NCBI RefSeq assembly: GCF_000340215.1
Contig: NW_006921535.1
Location: 5,651,846-5,715,845 of the forward strand
DNA length: 64,000 nucleotides
Direction: 5' to 3'
DNA from: Pseudocercospora fijiensis CIRAD86
Taxonomy: Eukaryota; Ascomycota; Dothideomycetes; Mycosphaerellales; Mycosphaerellaceae
Part shown: positions 22,946 to 34,129 of the stretch, in pieces
Numbering within the stretch: the stretch's first letter is position 1
Layout: each line of letters starts with the position of its first letter
Made by a program: the position numbers and the translations under genes
The notes under the pieces: generated by a model
Told to the model about the DNA's origin: nothing
The model's input: the letters and a program-made list of their open reading frames with translations, nothing else
Databases searched by the model: none

Positions 22946-24130
22946 ATGCCAGGAAGATACCCAAGAAATCAAAGCAAAGTTGTTCGTCATCGAAGACGAT
23001 CTCGCGCTGAAGCCATTGTGGCAAATCGTCAACGAAGTACTGATTCATCTCAACCACCGCTGGTCAGTCCAAGAGTCAGTGTCTTTGGTGAGAAGCAGAG
23101 TTCCGGAAACTCTTTCCTCTTCGCGACTTCCAAGCCATCATCTGTGAACTTCCATCACGCCAAGGTCAAAGTCAGGCAGATGCGCAGCGGTCAAAGATTT
23201 ACGCTGTCCCGTGAGAAACATTGTCCGTTGGAACTTGCTTCGCAGTTGATCAACCATCTCAGTGACAAGTCAAATGCTATCGGTCTTGATCCGGAGCATA
23301 AACTTCGAGCGTGGAAGAGTAAGCTCGACGCCGCACTCCAGAGGTTTAGAAAGCGGCAGCGAACATGTCCATTTGCGATTCCCTCTACGAAACTCATGCA
23401 GAAGGGTGTGGATATCATTAGCGAGATATTCTTCTTCGATGCCCTACGACGGTGTCGGTTCAAGTGGAGGATAGGCTTGGCTAGACACAGTCAGGCGTTA
23501 GGTCTTTGCAAGCATAAAAGAAAGGCCCATAGCTGGACAGACGTGCGTATGGATCCGGCTGATGTCCACCGAGATCATCCATCACACGCCAAGTATAGCC
23601 ATGTCGATGGCATCGTCGCAACGTTGGTACACGAATGTGTTCATGCCTTCATCTCGACTTACGCATGCAACGACTGGAGATTCGACGAAGATGAGGAGAC
23701 TCCACGACCCTGGCGGATATGCAGCAATGCTGATTGTCGTGCGACAAGACTTCGTAACATCGGCGAAGATGGACACGGAGTGGTTTTCATCCAGATAGCC
23801 AGCCATGTGGAGGCGCACGCCAAGCGGGAACTTGGGCCCAATATTGATTTTGGCATAGAGAGCAGTGTGCGGCATTGCTTCAAGAACACCAGCTTCATAA
23901 TGACGTCCAACGAAATCGAAAGTTGTCATATCGAATCGCGAATGATGCTGCGACAGTTCGTGGCCCAAGCCGAGGGCATCCAGGAACGGATCGACGAGTT
24001 GACCAGCAGAGGGTATCGTGGCGACAAATCTGGGGTGGGTTGGCCAGTGACCCTTCGCAAACGGCATTGGAGAGGGATGGCATTGAGCGATCGATATAGA
24101 AATGTGCCGGTTGAGAGGATTCCGTTCTGA
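22946..24130 (+). CDS. SprT-like zinc metalloprotease family protein 1
   Basis: Uninterrupted 394-aa frame; the ATG at 22,946 is in good context (ACC before it). An Arg-rich N-terminal third (residues 1-150) precedes the family core: IFFFDALRRC at 161-170, HECVHAF at 229-235 (HExxH zinc site), Cys241, Cys259 and Cys264, and DGHG at 275-278, which matches the downstream xGHGxxF/W signature of SprT-like peptidases and supplies the likely third ligand. The gap between the helix Cys and the next Cys is longer than in the two paralogues at 42.0 and 59.7 kb. SprT-like proteins are zinc peptidases; the best-known members cut DNA-protein crosslinks, but substrate and site for this branch are unknown. 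A protease role is inferred from motif only. Confidence 0.75.
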   Translation: MPGRYPRNQSKVVRHRRRSRAEAIVANRQRSTDSSQPPLVSPRVSVFGEKQSSGNSFLFATSKPSSVNFHHAKVKVRQMRSGQRFTLSREKHCPLELASQLINHLSDKSNAIGLDPEHKLRAWKSKLDAALQRFRKRQRTCPFAIPSTKLMQKGVDIISEIFFFDALRRCRFKWRIGLARHSQALGLCKHKRKAHSWTDVRMDPADVHRDHPSHAKYSHVDGIVATLVHECVHAFISTYACNDWRFDEDEETPRPWRICSNADCRATRLRNIGEDGHGVVFIQIASHVEAHAKRELGPNIDFGIESSVRHCFKNTSFIMTSNEIESCHIESRMMLRQFVAQAEGIQERIDELTSRGYRGDKSGVGWPVTLRKRHWRGMALSDRYRNVPVERIPF

Positions 24131-24350
24131 GAAGCTGATATGTGGATGGAGCAGAAGTCCTCGCGTTGTGGAAGCTGTTGGCAAGGAGGAAAGTGAAGCT
24201 GCAGAGCCGTTAGCAATAGATGGCCCTAGCTCTGCGGTGGTTACAGAGCAAATTTTGCACTATCGTCCCTTGACTCCCCAGCTACCACCAGTACCAGCAT
24301 CGACACCACCACAACACAGTGAAAGAACAAGACCAGCAACACCTCCGCCG

Positions 24351-24402
24351 ACACCACCATCACCATCACCATCACCACCACCACCACCACCACCACCACC
24401 AC
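24351..24402 (+). repeat. (CAC)n microsatellite
   Basis: ACC/CAC triplets with a few CAT interruptions. It lies just before the ATG of the proposed small gene and may sit in its 5' leader. Confidence 0.9.
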
Positions 24403-24415
24403 GACGTAAAAAGAG

Positions 24416-25703
24416 ATGCAGTACACGCTGGAGAACGAGGTCCGAGAGGACGTGTTCGACTGGTTTGCGGACGAGTACGTCCGAGAGGTAAAGTTTGCAC
24501 ACTTACACCCTCGATCAGCTCCTCGCTGTGATAGGCACTATCCTTCTCATATCTCTTTCGTTATTCTTTGCTTGTTGCACTCGCCTGGAGCCGGACAGTT
24601 CGACCTTCGCACCTCGTCAGCTCACCTCGTCGCCTGCGTTCTGGATGTCCACTTCGCAGCACAACTGGCCACCGCGCGCCTTGCCTCAGCTCTGGTGCTT
24701 CTGGCAATTGATTCCTGGAAGAGCGGCTTTCAAATGGGCGATCTGCTTTGTCACCTGGAAGGAGATGGATCACACTCAGCTCTGCTTTCTCAGTCCTGGC
24801 GAGGGAGCTGGATGGCGAGCGGTATCTGGATGCATAAATGCGACTCCGGGAGCGCTCTGTGGTGGGAGTGGACTTTCGCCAGCATTCCAATAACCTGACT
24901 CTCTTCCCGCTGCGGCTCGCTCTGCTCGGCAGCAGTCTTCATGCACGTTCCTTCAATACCACTGTCATATGCACTCGCTCCACTTTCGGAGTCAGCCCCA
25001 CACCTTGCACGTTTTTCTGCTCATGAGCCGTCACCCTGCAATCCAATGAACTTTTGACATGGTGGAGTTTCATAGCCAGCCTCGCGCGTGAGCTTGAAGC
25101 TGAGTTGGTTGCTGCACCACCTTCCTCCCTCATACAACTCGTCGGCATGATTCCTACCTTGCACCGCACTTCTTTTTCACTGCCTCCTCCACACGTCATC
25201 GAAGTCGAGAGTCTTGGGAGCGAGACATCGAATCCATCCATCAAGCAGCCAGCAGCTCCTTTGCGGGCTTGTTGCGCTGCATTGAACTTCTTTCTTCGCT
25301 TTAGTGGACATCCCCTGTATCATCCTGCTTAGGGAGGTCTCTGGAACTGGTACAATCTTGGTGTATCTTTATGGGAATCCCGGATGGCCATTCTTCGCGC
25401 GAGAACGAACATCATTCACAGCTAAGCGACATACCTCGAGGGCGTACCCGGCAATTCCTTTGTTATACTCTTATACTGTCCATCTGTCTCGAGTCGCAGG
25501 CGGTGAATACTGACACATTATAGCGCGACCCGCGCATGCGCGCGGTCTATTTCCTGCTGCTCCAGGGCGCTCTGGAGCACGACGGCCTCCTCGGTCGTAT
25601 TTACGACCACCTGAACGGCAACTGGGCGTTTGGCGACCGCCCAATGTGGCGCCGAGTGATCCAGGTGCTTTACCTCGTGATCAAGAGGAGAACCTCCACC
25701 TGA
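24416..25703 (+). CDS. Possible two-exon small gene (83 aa) with a long intron
   Basis: Exon 1 (24,416-24,487) encodes MQYTLENEVREDVFDWFADEYVRE and is followed directly by GTAAAG. A second coding-like segment (25,524-25,703) begins after CTGACACATTATAG, a textbook branch site and acceptor, and encodes RDPRMRAVYFLLLQ... to a TGA. Both junctions are phase 0, so joining gives 24 + 59 residues. The resulting intron (24,488-25,523) is 1,036 nt, far longer than others here, so internal exons, a transposon relic in the intron, or two unrelated pieces remain possible. The product looks soluble with one hydrophobic helix; function unknown. Confidence 0.4.
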
Positions 25704-25959
25704 AATGTAAGGCAAAGCATTCCACCTCCCTTTCCGCCCCCCAAAGACCCTTGTCGATCGCCGAGCCGAGAGCGAGAGCTTGTTGCCGATGAGCTCATCA
25801 TTCACCTCGAAAGATTCCACATCACACTTCTTTTGGCCATCTCCACGCCACAATCCTGCACATAGCACTTCACCTCACAATCAGACCTTCATATACCACA
25901 CCTTCACCCTGAAGGCCACAACCAAACTCGTCTTCCTCTTCCTTTTCCTCGGCCTCCTC

Positions 25960-26571
25960 ATGGCCTCCCTCCTCCAACGCCTCATGCGACCCTTCTCCTC
26001 CACATCCATCCACTTCACCCCGGAAACCACATCCCAAATGACAGTCCCCGACGGCGCCCAGCGCGCCACCATCGCCGCCGGCTGTTTCTGGGGCGTCGAA
26101 CACATGTACCGCCACGACTTCAAAGACAAAGGCTTACTGGACGCACGCGTAGGCTACATCGGCGGCGACACCGAGTCCCCCAGCTACCGCGCCGTCTGCA
26201 GCGGGCGAACCGGGCACGCCGAAGCCTGCCAAATCCTCTTTGACCCGCAAAAACTCTCGTACAAAACCCTCATCGAATACTTCTACAAAATGCATGACCC
26301 CACCACCGCCAATCGTCAAGGCCCCGATACAGGCTCGCAGTATCGTTCGGGCATTTTCTATCATGATGAGGAGCAGAGGAGGGTTGCCGAGATGGTTACC
26401 AAGGCGGCGAATGAGCAGTGGTATGCTGGGAAGATTGTTACGGAGATCCTGCCGGCTGGACAGTGGTGGGATGCGGAGAAGTATCATCAGTTGTATTTGC
26501 AGAATAATCCCGGGGGGTATGAGTGTCCGAGTCATTTTTTGAGGAGGTTGCCGGAGCTTAGGTATGAGTAG
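25960..26571 (+). CDS. msrA: Peptide methionine sulfoxide reductase A
   Basis: MsrA reduces methionine-S-sulfoxide in proteins using thioredoxin. With the ATG at 25,960 the protein has 203 aa. It holds the catalytic motif GCFWG at residues 41-45, then GYIGG, the substrate-site HAEA motif, the YFYKMHDPTT and GTDxGxQYRS-like blocks (here GPDTGSQYRSGIFYH) and a C-terminal NNPGGYEC. The N-terminal 30 residues are Ser/Arg-rich with few acids, compatible with mitochondrial import. An in-frame ATG at 25,789 would add 57 residues ending in a hydrophobic run (LVFLFLFLGLL); a membrane-anchored form is possible but I prefer the later start. Single exon. The 3' half uses fewer C-ending codons than the 5' half. 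Confidence 0.93.
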   Translation: MASLLQRLMRPFSSTSIHFTPETTSQMTVPDGAQRATIAAGCFWGVEHMYRHDFKDKGLLDARVGYIGGDTESPSYRAVCSGRTGHAEACQILFDPQKLSYKTLIEYFYKMHDPTTANRQGPDTGSQYRSGIFYHDEEQRRVAEMVTKAANEQWYAGKIVTEILPAGQWWDAEKYHQLYLQNNPGGYECPSHFLRRLPELRYE

Positions 26572-26599
26572 GATACAGGGGGTGAATAATGGGAAATTT

Positions 26600-27010
26600 G
26601 ATGCTGCTTCTGCCTGATGGATATGTGCTGTGCTGATTGCGTTTCACACCGTGGTTGCTGTGAAGGGGATTGAAATGGAGCTGATTTGCGAGTAGGTTGT
26701 CGAAGGTTACGATGTTGCTTCCGCATGGCATTATGAGCCGTGCTCCTCGCGTTTCATACCGTGCTGGCTGCGAAGTGGAATGGAATGGAGCTGATTTGGA
26801 AGTAGGCACGACACTGCTTTCGCATGCCGCCATGAGCTGTGCTTCTCGCGTTCGACACCGTGGTTGCTGAGAGGCTGAATTAAATGGAGCTGATTTGCAA
26901 GTAGCTTGTCGAAATTGCTTCAGCCTGCCGCCGGGAGCAGTACCGTCCAGTTCGCAGACAGTGTCAGCTGCAGAGTGTGTGGAAATGGAGCTGATTTCCG
27001 GGTAGGCCTA
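26600..27010 (+). repeat. ~100-bp degenerate tandem repeat, four copies
   Basis: The core AATGGAGCTGATTTGC followed by AAGTAGG recurs at 26,673, 26,784, 26,883 and 26,984, with related flanks (CGTTTCACACCGTGGTTGCT type) in each unit. It lies directly 3' of msrA. No protein-coding sense is evident; a minisatellite is the simplest reading. Confidence 0.75.
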
Positions 27011-28132
27011 CGATTTCACGACTGTTCTTACAGGAAAACTCTACCAACTCCGTCGCCATACTACTACTGCGCTTCTCGGGTATCAAAGCGTGCGTCTTGC
27101 GTCGATGGATGAAACGGAGCTCGACCCAATATTCCACCTGCGAGCCTACCACCTCGAGCAGCCACAGCGTCGCCTTCGCATTACCCTTCTCGTCAAACCC
27201 CACTACGCTTTGCAGTACCCAGATGTCTCTTCCAGTCCGACAAAGTCGAGCGTCTCGAAGAGTCCATGTCACTGCTAGCACGACGGGACTGCAGGGATGT
27301 GTCGAGAAAGAAGCGGCGACTATATATCGGACGGGTCGTAGTACGCTTGCAATGATGCGGAAGACTTTCATAAGACTGGGCTCGACTTCATCCTTGGCGC
27401 TATTAGCAAGTCTGCATCGAAGGCGTAAGGGAAGGCCGGATGGTACTCTCATATTCCAGCTCTACAGTCACTCATGCACCATCCATTAGCCAAAGCTGAG
27501 CACACATCCCTTCGCTCAATGAAAGACGGCAAACTCCAGCGAGCCGAGTACGAGGCTTGCTTGTAATTTGTCGATTCGCCTAGTGGATCTTGTCGAAACG
27601 TCCTTCCAACAGGGCAACTAAAACCCTAGCCGTCAATAATTCCAGGCAGTCTGCAAAATCCTCTCTTACAACCTCAACGGCGCCACCAGTCATTCCTCTA
27701 TCTACAACTCAGCTATTCCTGAGTAAAACGATATTGTTCAATGATCGCTTGAATTGAGATGGACTGGTCTACCTAGCAGCGTGAAAGACGACGTTGAATG
27801 TTCTGGGTGAGTGAATATTCATAGTGTGTTCACACGCCTTATTCTAACGAACGAGGATGTTGGCGAAGGTCTAGATCTTATGAAGAGGGACTAGTTGTGC
27901 TTTTAATGTTGCCGAGCGTGTTTTTTTGTGCATACAGGAAATGGAGAGATGGTTGTGAGGTAATGTCTCGGTATTTTCAGGCTTACCATAAACGTACATC
28001 CGAGCTTTCACGTGATGGTAGAATTCATTCGGGCTTGGCAGAAACATTAAGTTGAGTGTCCAGTGCGGTATCAGGCTCGAGTGCTCCGGCATCGGTCGCA
28101 AACAAACATCATCGGTCGCGGAATTGCGCGCA
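27011..28132. other. Spacer without a supported gene
   Basis: Open stretches at 27,097-27,489 (both strands) lack ATG starts and family motifs. The right part (27,900-28,132) should contain promoter and leader of the Zn2Cys6 gene. Confidence 0.5.
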
Positions 28133-30580
28133 ATGTCCTGGCACAGCGGCACCAGTTTCGACCCACCGGCGTCCGCCCTGGCATCGTCGGCGCACGCATC
28201 GCCCACCAGTCCCGCCGCCGACGACGACGGCGCCGCGAGAAAGAGAAAGCGCATTTCGGTGGCCACCGAGAATGGCGACGGCGGTCCGCTGCAAGCGCAA
28301 TCGCCCGGTGGAGGAGGGGTCGGCGGCGGCGGCGGCGGCGGCGGCGGCAGCGGTAGCGGAGCTCCGGGCAGCGCTGGCGGCTTCGCGGGCAGTCCGACCA
28401 GCAACGGCAACAAGCAGCGACACCAGCCCGGCGTGAAGCGCGCCTGCAATGACTGTCGCCAGCAAAAGGTCAGTCGCAGTCACATGCAATCCCGCTCCCG
28501 CCATGCCACCCCCTGCTCTCCCACCAATCATTCATTCACTTGCCCGTGCTGACTGACATGCTTGTGTACAGCTTCGATGCAATGTCGTCGCAGGCCCGGG
28601 CGACCACTATGTCCCATGCGATCGATGCAAGAAACACAACCTGAAATGCAGCATCGACGATGGCTTCAAGCGGCTGGGAAAGAGAGCCGCCCACGAGGAG
28701 ATGGTCAAGGAGCTCGAGAAGGCCAAGGCCAGGCTCGCTCGCTATGAGGCATTGGGCATGTACCTGCCCGAGGAGACGCCGCAGTCAGCCTACACCGGCA
28801 GCTATCAGCCTTCTCCAGATGGTGGTGCTCCAGTCGCGACAATGGGTGGAAACAGCGCGTTCGTGGGCGCCAACGAGGCTGCTGCATCGCGGAGCTTGCT
28901 CGACCTCAGCCAAGGGTACCGCGAGCTGGCGCCGACGAGCTATCCATCCATCACGCCTGGAACATCGCAGACGACGATTGGCAGTGTGACCTTGAGCGAG
29001 TCGCACATCCTCGACCTCTACCAAGTATACTTCAACCACTATCACGATTTCCTACCTGTGCTGGACCCCAAAGCGACGTACGAAGACTACTACGGCCATC
29101 ATCCGCTTCTGCATTGGACCATTGTCGCCATTGCTGCACGCCGCTATGAAGCAAAGCCTGGCTTGTTCGTTGAGCTGCAGCGGCCACTGGAAGAGATTCT
29201 CTGGACGACACTTTCGCAAGTCCCGCAAACCTACCAGGTCTGCAAGGCATTAGCACTACTCTGCGCATGGCCTTTGCCGAGTGCGTCGACATCGCAAGAA
29301 CCGACCATGATGATGTGCGGAATCATGTTTCAGCTCGCCATGCAATATGGCTTACATCGGCCCTCGCATGCCCAAGACTTCAGCAGATTCCGCATGGAGC
29401 TGCGCGAGGAAGACATCGCCGACCGACTCAACACTTGGGCCACTGTCAACATCGTCGCGCAATATGTGAGCACAGGTATGGGCCAGCCCCCGCTTTCCAG
29501 ATGGGCCTGGTTTACCTACGGCTTGCATCTTGATCGAATGAAGCCAGAACTTCAGCGACGATGTCAGATTGAGAAATTCTGCGACACCGTCACCCGCACA
29601 CTCTTCACCATGCAGCGCGACCATATTGTGGAGGTGGACCAGGCGCAGCGAGGTCTTCAGATCGACATGTACGCCCGCGAACTCGGCGAGCTGGAAGTGA
29701 CGGTTCTGTCGACCAGCAATTCATGTAAGCTCTTCATAACCAATCTCGCCGAGTGGCGCTAACAAACATCATAGCGATTGAGATCCTCTTCCTCAAAGCC
29801 GCAGCCCTCCATCTTCGTCTCACCGCCTTCTTCGACAAGCCGGGTCAGCCCAATTGGCTTGCAGACCTGCGCAACGTCTACATCGCGGCCTCCGCACTGT
29901 TGGAGCACGTCAGTGAGATGAAGGCAGAGCAATTCGCGTACGTCCCTCGCTACGTCGAACAAATGATGCTCGCTGCATCCGTCACCCTCCTCAAGATCCT
30001 CAACTCCTTCTACGCCAAGCATGTCGACACTGTGCACGGCCGTACACTCTTCAGCCGCGCTGTCGGCGCCCTCCGCAAGCTCAGCGTCCGCTCCAACGAT
30101 CTACCCCAACGCCTCGCAGAAGTCATGGCCCAGCTTTGGCTGTCCAGTGGAGCTGGCGAGCAAGAACTGTTCAAAGCAGACACACGCAACGATTCCGGAG
30201 AAGAACTCCAACTCAAAGTCCGCTGTCGCTCCTCGCTTTCGGTCCTCTACGACGCGATCTGGCGCTGGCGCGAGAAGGCCGGCAAAGCAGGAGGCGACAA
30301 TCTAATCCACGACATCCAAAACCCAACAAAACTCCCCGACACCAACCGCAACACGCCCGTGCCACCCAACGGCATGCCGGAAATCGCACTGCAGCAGCCA
30401 AGCACCGCCATGAACATCGGCCAACACAACGACCTCGACGCCATGAACTGGGACGCAACTTTCGGCGGCAACGCCGTCTTTGATCCTCTCAGCTGGGCTC
30501 TCGATGGGAACATTGCTGGTCTTGGTCAGCATGGTCTTTTTGGTGCCAACGATCCCCTTGGAATGCCGTATCAGGTCTAG
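28133..30580 (+). CDS. Zn(II)2Cys6 transcription factor, Leu3-type
   Basis: Three exons: 28,133-28,468, 28,572-29,724 and 29,775-30,580, all junctions GT...AG with consistent phase, giving 764 aa. The binuclear zinc cluster is split by intron 1: Cys105, 108, 115, 128, 131 and 138 (CX2CX6CX12CX2CX6C). The sequence around it (KRACNDCRQQK, then RCKKHNLKC and FKRLGKR) closely resembles Leu3/LeuB regulators of branched-chain amino-acid genes, and a Lys/Glu-rich dimerisation helix follows (about 155-175). A poly-Gly run lies at about residues 60-77. A fungal-specific regulatory (middle homology) domain spans about 230-550. It is a nuclear DNA-binding regulator. The Leu3 assignment rests on the zinc-cluster region only. 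Confidence 0.9.
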
Positions 30581-30859
30581 GAGCCCGGTATGGAACATTT
30601 TGAGGCTTTGGAGTTGGATGTTTGGAATTCGCCGCTTTGGCTTTATGATTGATTAGATTGAGTTTGTGTATGGGTGTTAGAAAGCGAGGCGTTTTGTGTA
30701 GATTTTTGAGATGGGGTTTTATGGATGGGGTGAGGTGGGGTGGGGTTTGTAGAGATTGTGGATAGTGCTCGTGTATGATGCATGATGATCTCAAGTCTCC
30801 GGTGTGCGAATGATTTCGATTTTGATTCTGTGCGCTTTTCGAAGTGCGATGTTATGTCA

Positions 30860-31049
30860 AAGGCCTTGTATGACACGCCCGAGTGTCCTGCAGAAGATGT
30901 TTTTGCGGAGCTGTTTGGAATCACCTACTGCCTGTACAAGTGAGCCCACTCTACGTTGCTCTATATAGCTCTTATACTTAGGGTGGCTTAAGGTTTTATA
31001 TGACAAGTCCGGGGGTTTTATAGAAGATGTTTTTACGGAGATATATAGA
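30860..31049. repeat. 60-bp duplication, second copy RIP-like mutated
   Basis: 30,860-30,919 and 30,990-31,049 align throughout; the right copy differs mostly by C-to-T and G-to-A (for example CCTTGTATGACA versus TTTTATATGACA). It lies downstream of the Zn2Cys6 gene. Confidence 0.65.
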
Positions 31050-31297
31050 GGAGTTAGACGAGGTAAACTTAATCAAACCTAGTCTACTTACCTCCCGTAT
31101 TGGGGGGATTTTGAGGGAATGGGGGTATGGTGGTGTTTAGGATGGTTTATTGGTTGAATGATAGATGGTGTTGTTATGGTTGAGGATGGATTGGTGTTCT
31201 GGTTCGTGGTGAGGAGGAGGAGATATGGTTGACTAGCTGTGATCTGGGAATTGGAGGATGGTGAGGGTTTTTGTATTCGTCCATATCGGTGTTGGTG

Positions 31298-31600
31298 TAA
31301 CTCGCTCTCTCCATTTCCGTAGGGTATTTGGTCCCTAGGTCTGCTGCAGGCACTTAGAGGAAGTAAGGTCTTGGGGAGCTTGTAGTCTGATGGAGCGTAT
31401 ACAAGCGTTGAAGAGCATCGCATGACTGAAGTGAGGTCGGCCGCAATCTGTCAATTGGGAAGAGACCAGAGGAAGTCCTGTGAGTTGTTGTATTGATCTA
31501 CACCGCTGCTGCTACACGTCGCTCTCGATATTCCCGCAAGATCTTTGGCACCTAGGTATGCAGCAGGCACTCAGATTAGGTAAGACCTTGGAGACGATGA
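31298..31600. repeat. ~85-bp degenerate direct repeat, two copies
   Basis: 31,298-31,382 and 31,513-31,600 share TCGCTCTC, a CCTAGGT core, GCAGCAGGCACT-like and AGGTAAGACCTTGGAGA-like blocks. The rest of 30,581-31,787 shows nothing coding. Confidence 0.5.
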
Positions 31601-31787
31601 AGCGCATGAAGCGCACAGGCCCCCAGCAGAGTTAAGGGCCCAATTCAAGCTGAGTAGACAGCAGAACCGTTCGTGTAGCCATCTCTTTCAGTGCCGGCAA
31701 CCGAAAAGCTCCAATTCTGTGCACAGCTCGCCTTCCATTTCTTTCCACCTACATCGACACCCAAAGTCGCCATCGGCCGCAACCACC

Positions 31788-32200
31788 ATGGCGTCTCGAG
31801 AACACTTGGTCCGTCAAAGTAAGTTGCATGCAATACATACCAGTCCAATACGCACTAACAACCTGCTTGTCGAAGAACTGGGCTACCAGAACGACCACCT
31901 ACGCAACCAGCGCGACCACGCCTTAGCCAGTATGCGCGCCATGGAGCGCGATTGGAATGCTATGATCGCCGATCGCGACGGCAAAATGGGTGCTTAGGGC
32001 CGCTGGAGCGATGGGAAGGCGTTTCGATACCGCCCTCGATGCCGCACTGGTCCAGTTACAGGCCGACGTGGAGGATTTGGGGCGGGAGGGGGAGTGATTG
32101 GCGTGTGAGAGGCTGGGAGTGGTGAACAAGTTAGCCTGGGAGAGGGAGAGGGAGATGGGAACCTGTCCGAGGGGCGAAATTTGGAGAATCAAGTCCGACT
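31788..32200 (+). pseudogene. Broken coiled-coil gene
   Basis: Exon 1 (31,788-31,818, MASREHLVRQ) is followed by GTAAGT and, after a 57-nt intron with CTAAC, exon 2 (31,876-31,997) encoding a Gln/Arg/Glu-rich helix containing MRAMERDWNAMIADRD, then TAG. Just downstream, other frames continue the same heptad-like style (ALVQLQADVEDLGREGE at about 32,045-32,095, then WEREREM, then LENQVRLKRD), so the ancestral coiled-coil protein was longer and has been cut by frameshifts and stops. A homologous relic is on the minus strand at 40,402-40,671. Function unknown. It could alternatively be a short genuine protein of about 50 aa. Confidence 0.5.
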
Positions 32201-33619
32201 GAAAAGAGATGTGATCCACTGCAGCCAGTCGGGTCTCTCGATCTCCGTCGTCGTCTCTTCCATCTCAGCTTCTTCTGTCCGCGCTTGTCTTCGATCGCGA
32301 TGTGTCCTCCAACGTTTTTTCCGAGCGCGTGCCGCGGGTGCACACGCCTTCCACTCCTCGTCGGTGAAGGTTTTGACGGCCACTTGTGCAGGGAGTCTGG
32401 TGCCACGACTCGTATTCCACACGCGTGCCCTCGCCATTCGCTTCTCCTCCGAGCCGACGAGATCGTTCCACCTCATGCCCAGCAGCAGTGCCGTCATAAG
32501 AGCGTAGGCGGCATCGTTGCTGGCGTTGTGGACTCCGACCAGCGCGGAAACATTGCCGAACAGGTCGCGTTGCTTCATCCAGTATTTTGGATCGATGCCG
32601 GCGGTGCGAGCGATGCCAGATAGGCGGAGGGTCCTAAACCTGGTGCCTCGGCGCCGTGCTGCACGCGCCAGGTCGAAGGTATCCAGGATGGAATGGAACG
32701 GCATGTCGGCGCCGGAGCATTTTCTCATGTCAATGGCATACAAAGGATCTCTGCGCAGCCTCTGGATGTCTCCCTCTACGGACTGCCCGACAATGACCAA
32801 TTGACCCGGGTCGTTGTCAGAGTCCAAGGATGCGATGACTCTTGCAATCTCCTCTCTGGCCTGGACATGGGAAAGTCTCTGGGTGCTCGCGAACAGAGAG
32901 GGAGCGATTGGCTTTGGATCTAAGCTGGATGTTGCTACTGCTATATGGTCTACTCACTGGTCAGTGCCGAAACAAATGGCAGCAGTGGGAGATTGCGTAC
33001 GATGCTCCATTTTGGCGAACCAACCATGCCCGTAAGGCCCAAAAGCCGCACCTCTGATGTTCTTCGTCTTCAGCACCGAGATCCCGATCTCGGTGATTTG
33101 AAACGAGCCTGGTGACGGCCGCCATTCCAGGTCCAACGATAAGAGTGTGACATTAGACAAGCTACTTTCAGCGGCGCGAAGTCCCAGCATGGATTGCAGG
33201 CTGTAGATGTCGCCACAGTCCTCGGGTCTTCGTCTGGACGATCTCAGCAGACCGGATCCGGGTATCCACCGCCGGAGCCCGAGAGACCGGAGGACTGCTG
33301 GGCTGACACGACTTTGGGACAACCTCGCTAGGAAAGATGTACGGTTTTTGAGATTTGGCGTCGGAAGCGGTACGACGCTTGATTGCGCGGTCAGTAGCGC
33401 GAGTCGCTGCTGTGAAACTGTGCGCAGGGGCAGTAATGTCGAACGTCGAGCCGCGACGCGATTACGCCCGCTGAGAAGGGGCTTTATGGGCTGGACAGAA
33501 GCCTCGTTGGGAGCAGAGACCACGGGCAAGGCAATGGGCGGTTTCGGAGCTTTGCGCCTGGATTTGAGACTGCTAGGTTTCAGGATCTTCTGGCCCCTCT
33601 GGACTTTTGTCGAAACCAT
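32189..33619 (-). pseudogene. Gfd2/YDR514C-like DEDDh exonuclease-domain protein with one in-frame stop
   Basis: From the ATG at 33,619 the frame runs to the stop at 32,189 with a single interruption, TGA at 32,954-32,956 (codon 222). Upstream: an Arg/Ser/Pro-rich N-terminus, then SLDLEW (Asp163, Glu165), ITEIGIS and the GPYGHGWFAKMEH block. Downstream: VGQSVEGDIQRL (second Asp), a FRTLRLSGIAR block and VHNASNDAAY (His and last Asp). This is the DEDDh RNase-H-fold layout of fungal Gfd2/YDR514C-like proteins. The stop sits where family members often have Trp, so TGG-to-TGA is plausible. A 33-nt GT...AG intron could also remove it, but that is shorter than typical fungal introns. Either a recent pseudogene or a gene with an unusually small intron. 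Confidence 0.7.
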
Positions 33620-34129
33620 AGCCGCTTTTTAATGCGGGTTGGCGCCATTACTGCATCGGTAAGGACTGGAATCGACAGGCCATTGTCATTCTGATGGAAA
33701 AGTGAAGGACCGAGTGTTGAAGTAAGTGAAGTGTCTGGGGAAACTGGGTCGGAATTCGGGAGCTGACAAAGGATCCCAGTCGGCTCACAGTGCAACGATC
33801 GATTGAACGAAATGCTAATACATCACTATATATACAAGCAGCATAGGGAGAACTGAAAGCTCTCCAGTGCAGTCTCGAGACTCGATATCATTTGACCTGA
33901 TTGATAAAGGATAGCAGAGGGAGCAATTGATAATTGATTGAAGATGCATGAAATCTGATTGAGATCTCGCTTGCCGCTAGCGCCTTTCGACGTGACGTAT
34001 GGATATGGAAATGGCTTCACTGACAAAGGAGTCGAGGCTTGTGCCTCCGCGTCAGAGCCATGCCTCTCCTTTCACCCTCGACGCGAATGACAAACATCAG
34101 CATACCGATATCGATCACATCCAAGCCGC
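33620..34129. promoter_or_regulatory. Divergent intergenic region between exonuclease-like gene and photolyase
   Basis: A 510-bp spacer that must serve both divergent genes. GATA/GATC-rich words (for example ACCGATATCGATCACA at about 34,103-34,118) lie just upstream of the photolyase start; light-response factors of the White Collar type bind GATC-type sites, so light control is a guess only. Confidence 0.3.

Noticed and set aside
23582..24184. 200-codon minus-strand open frame
   Set aside because: Antisense shadow of SprT-like gene 1; starts beyond it, no motif.
24241..24502. Poly-Val, poly-Gly and poly-His frames
   Set aside because: Translations of the (CAC)n microsatellite in different frames.
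27871..28531. Minus-strand frames of 192 and 140 codons with Pro- or Ala-rich runs
   Set aside because: Antisense of the GGC-rich first exon of the Zn2Cys6 gene.
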